A DNA stretch of 64,000 bases. Origin: Amoebophrya sp. A120. Lineage: Eukaryota; Sar; Dinophyceae; Syndiniales; Amoebophryaceae. Under the pieces are notes generated by a model. That model saw only the letters and a list, made by a program, of their open reading frames with translations. It was not told where the DNA came from and did not search any database. Within the stretch, counting starts at the first letter, position 1; the number at the start of each line of letters is the position of its first letter. The stretch covers positions 62,001-126,000 of the forward strand of contig CAJINV010000031.1 of NCBI GenBank assembly GCA_905178155.1, written 5' to 3'. Positions 35,561 to 49,400 of the stretch are shown here, piece by piece. The translations under genes were made by a program, and so were the position numbers.

Positions 35561-38332
35561 GAGGAGGAAACCCTGAAAAATTACGACGCCACCTGCGAAA
35601 TCCTAGCAACAACTTATGACTACCTACACGCAGCTTTTCCCGCGGCGAATGCCCCGACCGCATGCTTCCCACACAAAGTTCTTGACAATATTGATTCAAA
35701 TTGCGGAACCGACCATACTAATCTCGTCAACGCTTGTTTTTCGGCTGATGACTGGTCTCAAGGGTGGTGGAGTAGGTGGTATGAGAATAACGCCGTCGAT
35801 TGGAAGCTGGAGAGCGGGCCGAACGCGTGTGGTAAGGGCGACGTCGAGATGATGTGGCGGAGAAAGAGGAGGCGCGTCAATGTCACCTGCGTTGACAATT
35901 GCCCTTCGGGTTCACTCGGCCTGCAACCGGACCTGTGCGAATACGAGAGAAAAGTTTGCCACTACCCACCCTGCGATTGCGAGGTTGGCGATTGGACCGA
36001 CTGGGGGTGCAGCGCAGAATGCGGCACAGGAGAGCACAGGAAAACGCGATTTCAGACGAAGACCTATCCTGAGCAAAAACGTCCCCACCCCTTTTCTCTT
36101 CCCGTCGTAGTTGGTTCTCCTCTCCCTTCCTTTTCTGAAAGTTCGAACTTTCTTTGTGCTTTACAATTTGGTCTTTTCTAGTACATAGACACCCCATAGT
36201 CACGATGGTGAATCTGCTAGGCAAATCAACAAGCTTTCGTTGTTGCGCATGACAAGTGTGACCTCGTAGCTAGTGTATGTGTAATTCTGGCGAGCTAGTT
36301 CAGTAGCATCACAGACCTAGCATATCGTGGTGATTCGAGCTCCCTGTCTGCTTCTATTACAGTTGTGAGCGCAAAGTATCGTTGAAAGAAAATATGAGTG
36401 CCCGGGGATGAAGAGATACTCGCGATGTTTTCGCAGTTCTGACCCTATGCCGCTCCAGCGCCTGCGGAGGCTTGCCTCCCCAGCGATAATGGACAATGGC
36501 AATCCAATGTCGGCGCGGTTGTTTTAGCATCACAAATTCCCCGAAATGTCTTTCCTGTCCCTGCGGAGGCTTGCTTCCACGGTGACAATGGACGAGAGCG
36601 CAGCCGGCGCGGTTGTTTTAGCATCACAAATTTCGAAACACAGCTAGAAAATGCTTCTGATGGGGCGAGAAACATTTTCAGCATGCAGCTTTGCGTTACA
36701 GCTATGGGATCGTGGGGACGTTTTTACATAGGATAGGAACCCAACCTCCGGAGGAAGAAGTTGCGCAGACACGTCGGACGCAAACGGCGTCGCATACAGC
36801 ATACTCGTGCAATATGGGAGTGTCAGGATTGAAATCGTCAAAGTTGAAATGATTTGTGATGCATAAAATCGATACCAGCTGGAAGCCCGCCAATTTCCCA
36901 GCGGCGCATGACAAATTTCGACACCCTCTAAAATCAGTTTGTCATGCTGTTTAGAGACAGAAGGCGCCTTTTATCATGCTACTTTAGCAGCTCTATGCCA
37001 AACCCAAAACAGGCTTACAATCGGCCTCGTTTACAATCCCTGCAAGAGAGGCACTTCATGCCTTGCAGTTTCTGCATGAGAAATTATTTCAACCTTGAGG
37101 ATTTCAGTTCTGACGCTTCCATAAGCAAAAAAACGCGTGCCAGATCTGTAAGCTTGGAGATTTCGCACACACCGCGCAGACGAACCTGGAGTGTGTGGAC
37201 GATGGCGCTGGAAGCTGCAGGCGTTCCTGCAAAAAAGGGTTTGACTGGAACCACATCACGCAGCGGTGCGACTGGAAGGTGTGCACCTGCGAAGGCGGCG
37301 TCGGTGCTGAGGGGACAGAGTGCCCGTACAACGGGGCAGTCAACTGCGCGAGTTGCAAGAAGGACTTCTCTTTCTTCACCCAAAGGTTTGCAGAAGATGA
37401 CCCTAGGGAGTTTACAATTTGCCGCCGGAAATGCAGGTCGCTGGCCGCCGTCGCCAACCTCCAGGTGACCTCCGGTGCTGGCAAGAGTTCTTCATCTTCT
37501 TCCTTCAGTAGCACCTCTTTGCAGCTAGTCCGATCGGAAAAGGAACAGTCAATCATATTACAGTGAAAAATGCCCCGACCCCCAAAGTTGCAAAAATTTG
37601 CGATGCGAAGTTTCCAAATGAAAACTTTTTGTCATGCATGAAAGGAGTATGAATCTTGCTGATGCAGAGCCTAGGAGTGTATCGCATCGCTTGCATTACA
37701 AGCGCCGCTTTTAATGGGGTCTTTTGCAATACAAATTTTTACTATTCACGATTGGACATCTGTGATACTGATAGATGCAAGAGCAAGAGGGCGAATGTCT
37801 CACGACTTGGAAAAGTTTGCAATGCAAATGCTCCCAAGGCCGGGGGTGGGGGCATTTTTCATTGTAATAAATCAACAACGTGTGCAACACGGACACGGAG
37901 ACACTGTATCAAATGCAAAAATCTGGGTCTGGAAGGATGCAAGGTTTGTCATGCACATTTTGTATGACTCCTGATCTCTGCGATGCATGCCCTAGCATCA
38001 CAGGTGTTGTGACGGCTTTCTGATGCCTATACCGCAAGAGAAATGTCCTCTCGCCGTGGCCAGAACCAGACCTCTTTTGCTGTTCATGCAATACAGTTTT
38101 TTGGATAATGCAGACGCAGCATCACAAGTTTATTCTTCCAGACCCAGACATTTTTACATTTGATATGCTGACCACGAGTGCGATGGCGCTCTGCCAGGCG
38201 GCGACCTGCAACTATGGCGACCGGCAAAGCTGTTGCGTGAAAAAAAGCGCTGCGGTGGCGGTCGCATGGAGCGAAAAGCTGCCACTTCTTGTAGCCGTGC
38301 ACGTGGCGATAGCAGCTTTCGCGTACGTTTAA
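35561..38332 (+). CDS. Thrombospondin type-1 repeat surface protein, GPI-anchor-like tail; 5' exon not found
   Basis: The frame opens directly after CTATCTCTTAG (acceptor-like) at 35561 with no nearby ATG, so at least one upstream exon, probably with the signal peptide, is missing from my model. Exons 35561-36064, 36741-36812, 37129-37555, 37875-37906 and 38171-38332 give 398 residues. The TSP1 core is CDCEVGDWTDWGCSAECGTG followed by EHRKTRF (WxxW, CxxxCG and a basic strand). It is followed by further Cys-rich segments (CVDDGAGSCRRSCKKGFDWN, CDWKVCTCEGGVGAEGTEC). The C-terminus LPLLVAVHVAIAAFAYV-stop is a short hydrophobic tail typical of GPI-anchor signals. TSP1 proteins in alveolates act in adhesion and host contact. 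All four mapped introns are introners of four families (B, I, J, A). Confidence 0.7.
36065..36735. mobile_element. Introner IE-B, long copy with internal duplication
   Basis: Left TATCCTGAGCAAAAACGTCC, right GGGGACGTTTTTACATAGGATA. Flanks agacc/ggaac. 671 bp, more than twice the usual size. The interior holds two copies of a roughly 75-bp block (about 36465-36539 and 36556-36632: TGCGGAGGCTTGC ... GCGCGGTTGTTTTAGCATCA). Confidence 0.85.
36813..37123. mobile_element. Introner IE-I (single copy here)
   Basis: Inverted repeat of nearly 40 bp: left TATGGGAGTGTCAGGATTGA, right complement TATGGAAGCGTCAGAACTGA, both continuing AATC.TCAA.GTTGAAAT. TSD tgcaa/agcaa. Removal joins SILVQ to KNACQICK. 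Confidence 0.9.
37556..37869. mobile_element. Introner IE-J (single copy here)
   Basis: Left TATTACAGTGAAAAATGCCC, right the complement of TATTACAATGAAAAATGCCC. TSD aatca both sides. Removal joins EKEQSI to NNVCNTD. Confidence 0.9.
37907..38165. mobile_element. Introner IE-A
   Basis: Left TATCAAATGCAAAAATCTGG (one dinucleotide lost from TGTCTGGG). TSD cactg/tgctg. Removal joins NTDTETL to TTSAMAL. Confidence 0.9.
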
Positions 38333-40408
38333 TGCTGCTAGAGGAGGTAAATAAGTAAGCGCTCATCCCGACTTTGTCTGTGTCTCCTTGACGAGCAACT
38401 TCAATAGAAAGGAACATAGTCTGTCGCCTTTGTGCAAAACGTATAGAAGAAGAAGAACTCACCAATACCAAAACGTTGTATAGAATGCTTGTTTCAGCTT
38501 GCTCTTTCACACCGAAGGTTTTTTCTAATTACGGCCTAAACCGGGATGACAGAAGGATGCAAGTCCTGCATTGCAATCATGTTTTGCTCTCTTTCTCTCT
38601 TATTAATTTGCTCTTTCATGTCACTGATGGTGGCATAATCTAACTGGATATAACCGGGATAACAGTCAGACGCGTTATTATATCGGATCCTTTGTTTTTG
38701 TTTGTTTGCGAAACCGCGTAAGTAGAAAAAGAGCTCCAAAACGTATAGAATGTTTGTCTGCTAAAATCCGTTTCGACTTCAACTTTTTTCGCGAGAATCA
38801 AATGAATCCCAGACACAAGTCTCGTTTGCCAAAATCCGTTTCGATTTCAATTTTTATTTTCGCGAGAATCATTCATGCCGCAGACACAAGTCTGCTTATC
38901 GGTCCACTCGATCTTCACGCGGCGATTGTTTGCAGGCATTTCGACCAGGCGAATCTGACCTCAGCTGTCAGCTTGATTTTAGCGCTCCAAAACATCGGAG
39001 TTATTCGCGAAGATTAACAAGCAGAAGCAACTTCTCATCATGCTCAAAAGTGACCTAGGAGCAGGATTGCTTTTTTGGACGGCCGCCGAAAGGCTCCAGT
39101 AACTGTTACAGCATCTTGTTTATGCTGCTGTTTTCTGTTGTGACCTCAGGAAGCCAGAGCAGTGGCTCCGATCATGCTGCAGGAGACGTAATAGTGTGCA
39201 ATGAGCCTGGCACAGATTCATTGGTCGTAAAAACATGCAACCAGTAAAACCCGCAGATATATATTTTGATCATTCAGATGAGTCAAAGCACTTCGCCTCT
39301 TCCGCGCTTCGATGATCGCCGCCTCGGCAGCGTCCTTGCCGCGGTCCTGCTCTATTGGTCGAGATCGTAAGTTGATCCTGGATCTAAGTACGTCTATGTC
39401 TTGTTCGAGACGACTACTGGTGGTGGCAATTTTTACTCATGCGCATCACGATCACGTCGGGCTCGGATCACCTGTTAGCATCCAGATGTTGACCGTCTTG
39501 ATCCCTAGAAGCTAATGCTCTCGTCCCGGATTCAGGTAGGGAAAGAGAAAAGAAAAGAAAGTACGTTCCTCCAGTACTGGAAGATCTTGTCGCGGCCCGT
39601 ATGAACCACAGCATCGCGTGATTCAGGCATTTCTGGCATCGCATTCGATCGTACTTACTACTACAAGAAACTACACGGAGATCGTAAGGATAGTTAACAT
39701 TTTACAGACGAGGAACAAAAACATTTATGGTAAAAATATTGAGTAGTAGGTATCATGCAATTCAATTAGTATTTTATATTTGCGATTCAAAAGTTGAATT
39801 TTTTCTACAGCGAATGCTCGAGCGCTTTAGACAATTAAGGAGCTTCCTTGCTTCCAGACGAGCTAGCCAGCAATCCTTGATGCCCTGGACTTACTTCTTG
39901 TGTTGCGACTTCTGTACAGCTTTTTTTGTGGACCATTAGCTTTGAGATGCGTATGTGAATTTCTTCTCGAAATTTATGAATATAAACCTGTATGATTTTA
40001 TTGTTGAAGCTGCTGTTTGTGTAAGATGAAGATGATGTTCACAACCAACTTTGTCCATGGAAGAATTGAGCAGTAGAAGCAGACGCAACTAATTTGCATA
40101 TCGACTGGACGTCGTCCTAGTCCCTCCTCAGGGAGAGTTCGCACCAGCTGCACAGTGCGGAGGTGCGAGCCGGGCTACAACGAACGGACGAGGTTGCTGG
40201 AAGGACTACGAACCGAGAAGCGTCGACGCACAGCTCGTTCCTGAACGCTTGCGTGCATTTTTGACGTCCCCTCCGACGCGGCGGCGTAGAGTATTAAGGC
40301 GAGGACCGGTGAACAACAACTCTGGCCGTTTGTTTTTACGTTGTCAAGGAGTACTTACTGGGCCTTGGCCCCCTAAACCGGGGCACGCCGCAGCGCGGGC
40401 AGTAGAAA
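38333..40408. other. Intergenic, with a two-copy tandem repeat at 38765-38900
   Basis: No supported gene. About 65 bp, AAAATCCGTTTCGA-TTCAA ... TTTCGCGAGAATCA ... CAGACACAAGTCT, occurs twice in tandem (about 38763-38826 and 38829-38893). A related pair of short blocks (AACCGGGATGACAG and AACCGGGATAACAG) is at 38537 and 38652. Confidence 0.5.
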
Positions 40409-43400
40409 ATGTCGTCGGATCATCGGGTTGAGCTTCCGGTACCGGTGCAGAAAAACGAGATCTTGACCGAGAATAATAAAGAACATCAACACTACCGGCG
40501 ACAAGGTTTTGCAGAAAGGTATGCCTCGGCCCACTCGCTGCTGTCTTTGCCTTCCTCGGTGGTCGAGGAAGTTCTGGTATCAAATGTAAAAATGTCTGGG
40601 TCTGGAAGATTGCCAGGTTTGTGATGCACATTTTGCATGACTCCTGATGTCTGTGATGCATGCCCTAGCATCACAGATTTTGTGAGGGCTTCCTGATGCC
40701 TATACCGCATGACAAATGCTCTTTCCGTGTAGCAAAACTTGGACTCTCTTTGCTGCTCATGCAATACAGATTTTTTTAGAATCCAAAATCAGCATGACAA
40801 GTGCCAACCTTCCAGACCCAGACATTTTTACATTTGATATCTGGACGACAGCTATGAGTATGATCCAGCACAGTTCGCGGGCGCAACTCTTCTAGAACTA
40901 GACGAGGATCATCATGGCAACAACGTCTCGACTTATAATACTCGCGAGGAGGACGGCCACGGCGCTGGTGCTGGTGGTCAGCGCCAGTCGCTTCGTCTAC
41001 CCGGCGTAGGTGCACCGAACATGGAAGCTGGCGGCTCCTCTCCCTCAACTCGAGTTTTACACTATCCCAGAGAGCATGAGAAGCAGCAGGGTTTTTGCTC
41101 GCCTCGTAGCGGAGATAGGCAAGAAATTTGTGTTTCCCCGAAAGAACAAGCTGCTGTTCTTTCGAAAGGTTCAGCCGCTGCAAATTCGCGGGATGGCTTC
41201 CTCTCCAAGCAGTCGCGGATAGTAGGATCCTCAAGCGGGGGTGTAGTAGTACACCCCTCATCTTCTGCTGCACATCAAACCGAGGTCGAGCAGGAGCAGA
41301 GGAAGAAGAAACTGTTTTCTGCTTTGAGCAGATCGCGGTCTTTGCTGCAGCTGGATTTGGATGATATCCGCGAGAGCGATATCAAATGTAAAAATGTCTG
41401 GGTCTGGAAATTTGTGATGCTGTGTGGCATATCATGAGGAGGCCACAGTTGCTGGCTCAGCATGACAAGTTTCTGAGCTTCTAGGTGTTGCCTATTCTGC
41501 ATGACAAACTACGTTTCTGCATGACAGAAAAGTGGGGCGCTTTGGTAATGTGCATGACAGATTTAAGAGTCATGCCAGACAAGCATGACAAACTTGCATT
41601 TTTCCAGACCCAGACATTTTTACATTTGATAAGCGAGGCGCGCGCACAATTCGCGCAAAAGCGCACGAGATCTTTCCAGTACAAGAGAAGCCCGAGTAGC
41701 TGCACGAGCGACGGCGGTGCTGGCGACAATTGGATGATTACATCCGGTACTATGCGCCTGCTGTCGAGCACCTCACAGCAGCAAGAGGACGGCACTTCTT
41801 GCGCCGGAGTTGTAGAGAGGAACACGTACACGACCGAAGGTGACCCGGAAGCTTGTGGCCGAGGGGATAATCTCTGCCTGATCGACGAGGAGAATCCGGC
41901 GGAGAGGACGAGCGCTGTTCTGCCCACCGGGGACGAGAAATTTTTCGTCGATGAGACGGCAAGTCTTTTACTGTCGAACACGTGGGCGGACAGCATCGAT
42001 GACAAGGTCGACCGCTCTATCCTCCGGAAAAACGTAGTCACCTCCTCGAGCTCGACATTTAGTCAAGATAGCAGTTCTGGTATGCAAGACAAAGAATTTT
42101 GGCTTCTGGTTTCGCGCACGAGGTGGCAAACTTGCTTTGGGTCTCTAGTGCAGCGTACCATAACAAGCCCATTTCTTTTTTTTGAGGACTCCACAATATA
42201 AGTAGATACAGCAGAACAAACTGTGGAACAATTCCTAATTAGCCTGAAAACATGCTCGTTATAGCGCTAGGGCGCATCAATACAAATTCGGCATGCGGAA
42301 GATTTGCATTTGCACGTCAATATGATAAACATGGGGCAGCTCTTGCTAGTACGTTTTTCCGCAGGATACGTATGGTAGAGGACTCGATGCGAGCGGATCA
42401 GTATGTCGATGGTAGGCTCCATCCTGGCAACGACCGGGCACTTGCCGGACGAGAAGAACGGCTTAACAACAGCGAAGTAAACCAGAGTGGCGGCGGCCGG
42501 TGTTCCAACAGCAGTAATCGTTGTAGCGCCGGAGCGCTGGCGCGTAGTGAGCAAGTGGATCACATTATCAAAAGGAAAAATCCCCCCTCCCCATATCAAA
42601 ACGAAGTTTCTGATGCTGGATTTGCGTACACAAATCAGACTTGTCGTGCTGAAGAGGACTGCAGGCCTATACTAGGCCTGAGTAGAGAGGTTTTCTGCTA
42701 GGCGCTACGCATGGCAAACGCGTACTCTGTAGGGCCAACAGCATCACAAACCGCCTGCAGAATGCGGCGGAGCCTGTGTAGTTTCGTTCCTGCAAGACAG
42801 AGATGATTTGAGGTCACAGATGAGCATTACAAATTTCCTGAGATGTGCCTTTTCGATATGGGGAGAGGGAATTTTTGCTTACGATACACATGACCGACTA
42901 TTTTCACGACGTGGCCGAGGAAGACGAGGAAAGCGGCAAGCGGAACAAGGGTCGTGCTGGGCCTCTGAACATGAATCAAGAGGTTCGCATTCCCAAGTCC
43001 ATCTACATGGGCCTTGCCCTGGTCCTCACGGTGGTGCTTCTCGCGTGCTTGTGCGGGGCACTGGCCGGCGGGAACCTGTTTTCGGGGGGGCGTCAGGGTG
43101 CCAACCAACAACTGCGGCCGTTCGACGTGTTCGGGAGCCCGCCGAAAGACCCCGTATCAATTGCAAAAATGTCTGGGTCTGGAAAGACCCAAGGTTTGTC
43201 ATGCTTGTCGGACATGCCTCTCAAGTCTGTCATGCACGACATTACCCAAAACCAAAAGCCCCACTTTTCTATCATGCAGAAGCCCGCTTTGTCATGCAGA
43301 AAAGCCAAGACTGTAGCACCTCCAAAACTTGTCATGCTTGCCAGTCAAATGAGGCGTCCTCGTATTTCGCAACCAGCATTACAAGTTTGCAGACCCAGGC

Positions 43401-46400
43401 ATATTTGCAATGCATACCCTGGAGGTGGTCACGACCGCGACAGTACCACGTTTCAGCCCGGGGTCGACGGTCCCGGCAGCGCGACATCTACTTCCGGGGG
43501 GCCGAAAATAAACCCACTGCCGCCCCCGGTTCCGCAAAATTACTATGATCCCACTTCGGCTCCACCAATTACAGCTCCAACTGCCCCTCCGTCTGATGTT
43601 GTTGTTGTTCCGACTCCAGGTGGACTAGCTGCTCCTACACCATCAACTGTGCCGGGTCATGGCAACATGCCGGCAAGTTCCAGCACACTAGTTGCCCCGA
43701 CGACTTCGTCGACTCCGAGGACCAGCAACACACCCGCGCTTCCATCCGCGAGTTCATCGGGAGACGAGGGAACAAATCCATCAGAACTTCTACCCAGCGT
43801 GCCAGCCGGCGGCGTAGAGGGCCACGACGGGTTGGGTAGTTCAACAGTGTCGTCCGAAGTGACAACCAGTACATCTTCACAAGTTGTACAGCAGCCTACT
43901 AGTACACCAGATTCAGGAGCTGCAGTGGTCGCGCCAGGTGGAACTACTACCTTCGCTGCAGAGCCATCGGCGTCTGGTTCGGCGCAGGGCCACGTAGTAG
44001 CAGAGGTCCCTTCGACTCACCGGGCCGAAACGCAGTCGAGCGCTGCTGTGTCGCAGCAAGGGACTACAACTTTGGACCCTACCCACGACCGTAGTGCACA
44101 TCAACCAAGCAGCTCGGAAGGTGTCACGAGGACTCAGCCACCGGCTGATGGAGCAAATGCCGACTACGGTTTTGATGCGGAAGGTAGCTTGGTCGCACCG
44201 TCCACTACGCGTCGTGTCGGAGAAGTGGAAAATTATGTGCAGAACGCGGGGCAGGAACTGCAGCGGCCTGCGCCAGCATCTAATATCGGCGCAGCTGATT
44301 ACCTAAGTTCAAGTTCTGGCGCATCCTTTTCATCTTTCTCTTTTCCCCGGGAGACGCCAGCATCGCCGCCTAATACAGGGGCACAGCACGGCAGTACAAC
44401 TCCACCGAGTCATCTCGACAGCACCAGAAGCTCCATGCCTCCACCGCCCGCCAGCTATATTCCACGCCGGCTCGCTGCTAAGGGTGATGGCGGCAGTCAC
44501 CACGACGACGATGGTTATGCCTCCACCGCCTGTCCCGCGTCCAGTGCGAGCAGCGAGTACGGAGATAACTCCGAATGCGGGGAACAGCACGACTCTCTAG
44601 CGGGGCAGCTCCACGGCGAAACAGATTCTGCAAGTGGCTCCAGCTGCTTCATGGACACGTGTTTTTTCCCGCCGCATGGGGACCCTACACCTACCGGAGC
44701 TACCACAGGGAACTACAACGGAACCAGCGCTAGCTGTAGCGGTTTCAATACCTCCTCCGGCACCGGAAGATCCTCTTCGTGCTGTTCCGCTAGTGAAGAT
44801 AACGCTTGTAGTTCCACCAGCATGATCTCATCTGGGGATAGTGAAGAAGATGACCGCCCACGACCTCTGCCGCAAAATTTGCTGCTTGGAAATTACAATG
44901 GCGGCGCTGCGTCTTATCTCCATCGCGAAGGCTATCTCGGGAATTCGTATTGGCCCACCTTCGGGGCCGCGGGCCAAAGAAGAGGGTCGCGCGAATCAGT
45001 GGACGCTGCGAAGGACACGCTGCGCTACTGGTACGAGGGGATGGTGCGCAGTTTCAACGAGATGCACGGCTACACGTCTGTGACAAACCGGCGGCCGCCC
45101 CACGTGCTCTTCGAGACAGGGGGCAAGACGGAGCTAGCGGGGGCGTACCCACTCATGAAGACACTGGCCAGGCAGGGCGTGCGAGTCACACTGCTCGCGC
45201 CTTTCGGAAAGTTCGCAAGCAGGAACTCGTCGTTGTACACAACGAAAACAACTACTTCGAAGATCGCGGGGGCTGCTCCGAAGATTGACGCCACTACATC
45301 CCGGCTGTATTCGCTAGACCCGGTTCCAAACGTTGACGCTCCGGTGCTTCCGGAGCGACTGATGCCGGAGGAAGACCGCGGGGTTGGTGAGGACTACGAA
45401 GACCCTATCACATGAGGAGAAACGGGGGTCCCACCATCCATACCTATTGGTCAAGTTGGGAACTTTGCAACACAAATCCAGAAGTCATAGGAGTTACGCA
45501 CGATAAGTTTTCGCTCTCGGTGCTGTTGTCGTGTTTTGCTAGTAGTGCAGCTGCATCACAAGAAATCGATCTTTTTATCATGATGAGAGCATCACAAGTG
45601 CTTCCCAAAAAGCATTAGAAAATGGTTCTCATGGGGAACAACCGCATGCGATGACACATATTAGAAGGCACGTAGATTTGCATATACAACTCTCGGATCA
45701 ACACGGGGACCACGTTTTTCCGCACGATAAACCCGGAGCAGGACCGAGTCGCGTGGGACTTTGGCCTGCCCGTCCACGATTGGCGGGCGCTGGAGGAGGC
45801 CGGCGTCACAGTGGTGCCGTTGAAGCCGCGGGACGTGATTCACAACTCGGGCTGGCTGTTTGCGCAGCAGGCCAAGGACAGCAAAATTCTTCGCTGGTCG
45901 CGGGACTACAAGTTCACGGAAAAGTTCATTGCGGAGTACATTCTGGGGGAAAACCCGGTGGACTTCGTGATCAGCGACTGCTACGCGGCGGGCAGCGGCG
46001 TGGCGAAAACGCTGATGGAGACTTTGCGAGTGCCCGGCAGCATCTGGTGCGGTAATTTCCACGGGGCCTGGGCGGCCCGCTGGGTGCTGGATCGCACCAT
46101 GCGCAGTTCGCCTGGCTCCAACAAGTCGCCCACGGACTTCTTTCCGACCTTTGTGCAACACTTCCTGCCGTCGGAAGTCACCAAGCAGACGGGGTCCTGC
46201 TTCCCGAAGGTACAAATCAGGAAGGAAGTAGAGGGCGCTGCAGATGAGAGCCTTCATGGTAAAAAGTCCTCGTGCAGCACTTGCAATTCTAGTTTCATAA
46301 GAGCTGGTGCATCAGATACGACGGAAGACGACTTTGATTCCGATGTTGACAGCACGACCGGAAGCTCCCTTCGGAGCTGCAGTGGTGACAGTTATTGCAG

Positions 46401-49400
46401 CAGTCTCTGTAGCACTAGCGGTGGAACAAGTTGTGGCTCTATCAACAACTCCACTGTGCTGACCACTAGTACTTCGCTAACCCCCCGGTCCGCGACACCC
46501 CTTCGGGTGGATTGCCGGATGCCGGGCCCGAACCCACACGATCGCCGCACGATTCCCAACGTGGTCATCGCGGCGCAAAGTGCGAAAGCACGGACGATAA
46601 GCATCGGAAATCCTCGCACAGAGGCCGGGCAGGAAGGTACTAAAACTTCTACACCAGAAAAAATAGCCGAACGTGATCCAGACATTTTGTGGATGCGCGA
46701 ACGGGTGGCCGCATTGGAAGCCAAACTGCTGCAAGGTCGTGCTGGGGAGACGTCCAAGAGGAGCAACGGTGAGGTTTTTAACACCACTGCACGTCGCGGC
46801 GGTTCGCGCTTGCAAAGTGAAACTATGCAGGTGAAAATTCTCTACATTGCGTTCGGGCGACAATCGTTTAACTTCCACTACCTTGCTATGGAGCACCTGT
46901 GGCGGAGTTTGCGAAACATGCCGGAAAACATCCTCTATCAAATGCAAATATGTCTGGGTCTGGAAGGATGCAAGGTCTGTCATGCACAGTTTGCATGACT
47001 GCTGACGTCTGTGATGCATGCCCTAGCATCACAGATTTTGTGAGGGCTTCGCGTTGCCTATACCGCATGATAAATGCCGTCTCGTCGTGGCAAAAACTGG
47101 AACTCCTTTGCTTTTCATGCAATACAGATTTTGTTAGGATCCGAGTGCAGCATCACAAGTTGCAACCTTCCAAACCCAGACATATTTGCATTTGATATCC
47201 TCGTCTACCTAGTTGCGCCAGACGGCATGCAGTGGAAAAATGAAGAAAGTGCGCTGCTGGGCAAGCTTGGGCGGAAACAGATCACCTCTGCTTGGGTCCA
47301 ACGGCAGTACGGCAAATGTGTTCGACTGCAGCATCGGGTTTTCGCAGGTAAACTGAAGTGGATGAAAACGAAAAGTCGTCGTCGCACCAGGAGCAGTTGG
47401 CGAAACACGGTTGCGCGCCAGCAGGCCGAAAACTATTGTGTGGGTATCTGGAAAGACGGCGTGCACGACAGAGAACTGGATGAAATTGATATCTCGCCGG
47501 AAAAAAGCCGCACCAGAAGTAGAAAGCAGAAAACTTCGTCCGCATCTTCATCCGCAGCCACGCGGCCGCGCGGCTTTGATGGTAGTACTTTATTCCGCAA
47601 GATCGAGGTGACGCTGAATGCTCCGCAGCTGAAGCTTTTCCAGACCTTCCTATCAAAATGAAAAATCCCCCCACCTCATACTCAAACTAGAAATTTGTGA
47701 TGCAGATTTGTGTCACAAATCAGCTTTGTCATGCTACTTAGAAGGGAAAGGATGCGGACTTTAGTGCTGGTTGGCGTGGGAAAGCCTTGCATCTTCAGCA
47801 TGACAGGGGGCAGCTGGAAGTGGGAAACAGCATGACAAATTGCCTGCAAACGAGGCCGCAGCTGCGTCTCTTGGCCTTCTAGCATTACATGTCGATTTGT
47901 GTACTCAAATACAGCATCACAAATTTCGTTTCCGATATGGGGACGGGGGATTTTTCCTTTTGATACTTCCCAGAGCAAGTTTTCTACGTCGCGCACGGGG
48001 GCGTGAGCGGGCTCACGGAAGCGATCGGCCTCAAGGTTCCCATCATTTGCGTGCCCATGCTGTTTATGGATTGCAAAAATGTCTGGGTCTGGAAAGATGC
48101 AAGTTTGTCATGCTTGTCTGGCATGATTCTGCATTCTGTATTGCGTGGCCACCAAGAGGCCCTCTTGCCTGTCGTGCAAAAGCGCAGTTTCTCATGCGAA
48201 ATACGCAGCACAGAAGCACAAAAATAGTTGTCATGCTTGGGGGCGCATTACAGAGCGCTTATTGTTCACGGACTTGCATCACAAGTTTCCAGACCCAGAC
48301 ATTTTTGCATTTGATGCTGTTTCCGGATCAGCCCGCGAACTGCCGGGCTGTCGAGAAAGCCGGGATCGGCCTCAACCTGAGCCAGCACGTGACGTGGAAG
48401 CTGTGGAAAAGTCGGTCCCTGGTGATGCGGCCGGGCGGCGAAGCCCTGCTGCACTGGTGGGACGAGAACGGGTGCTACGCCGGAGAGGAGGAATTCCGGG
48501 CGGACCGCAAGACGCACCCCAGGGAGGTGGTCTCCTTGGACACCGCAGTGACGTATCTGCTCGAGAAAGAGCACGCCGCACGCGTGTACGCGAAGCTGGA
48601 AGAGGTGTACGCGGCTCTGCAGAAGGAGGCAGTCGACCGGGAAGACGGGCTTGCGCCGTTCGTAACCGAACTCTTGGAGGACTTGAGCCGCGGCGTCCCG
48701 CAAGAAAAAATTGCAGCGGAGGGCGGTTTGCACTTCGCAACGGTGCCACGGTATTCCGAGATTGGTGATGATGTTCGACGCCCACGAGAACAAAAGCTAG
48801 GGGACGATGATCATCATAAAGTTGCGACAGAACTACGGGTTAGTACCCTTCTAGATGCTGCAGATGGTCGTCAACAGCATGCAGGAGATGAAGCTCTAGA
48901 TATTGAACAAGCTTCTTCGTCGTCCAGCACATTTGGTCGTGCCAACGGGGGGCGCACTAGCACCAGCCGCGGTACCGTGAGTCTGTCCCTCGACCTGGGT
49001 GGTTCGGGCTTGAAAGCTATGTTTGTTCGTGTATCCACCAAGAGAACTACTAGTACCGAGGAACCACGAGAACCGAGGACCGAGGAGCCGTCCTCTGTTA
49101 TTAGACAAGGAGAGCCCGGCGTTTTTACCACAGTCATGCAGCTGGACCCCGAACTGAAGCCAAAGTTTGAATTTCCCGAGCTGCGTTTGAGTTTGACCCC
49201 GAGCGAGCACCGACTGGGTTACGTGACGGACATCCGCGGCGAGCCGCCCACCGAGTGGTTCATGCGTCGGCTACGGCAGGAGTACGGTGCAGCGATTTAT
49301 AGTACCTTTCCACCAGGCCCAAGCCGCAGAACTACTGCAGGGCCGCCGCGCCAGGAGCTGCCCACAACCGGCATGAGTTCCGCGCCACCAGGATCTCCAC

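Noticed and set aside
38706-39017. 103-aa + ORF over the tandem repeat.
   Set aside because: It is generated mostly by the two-copy repeat in AT-rich DNA, with no other support.
41485-42201. Reading the ORF to its stop at 42201 as the end of the gene.
   Set aside because: A GT-AG intron at 42080-42211 plus introner 42240-42368 continues the frame into the next exon with correct phase.
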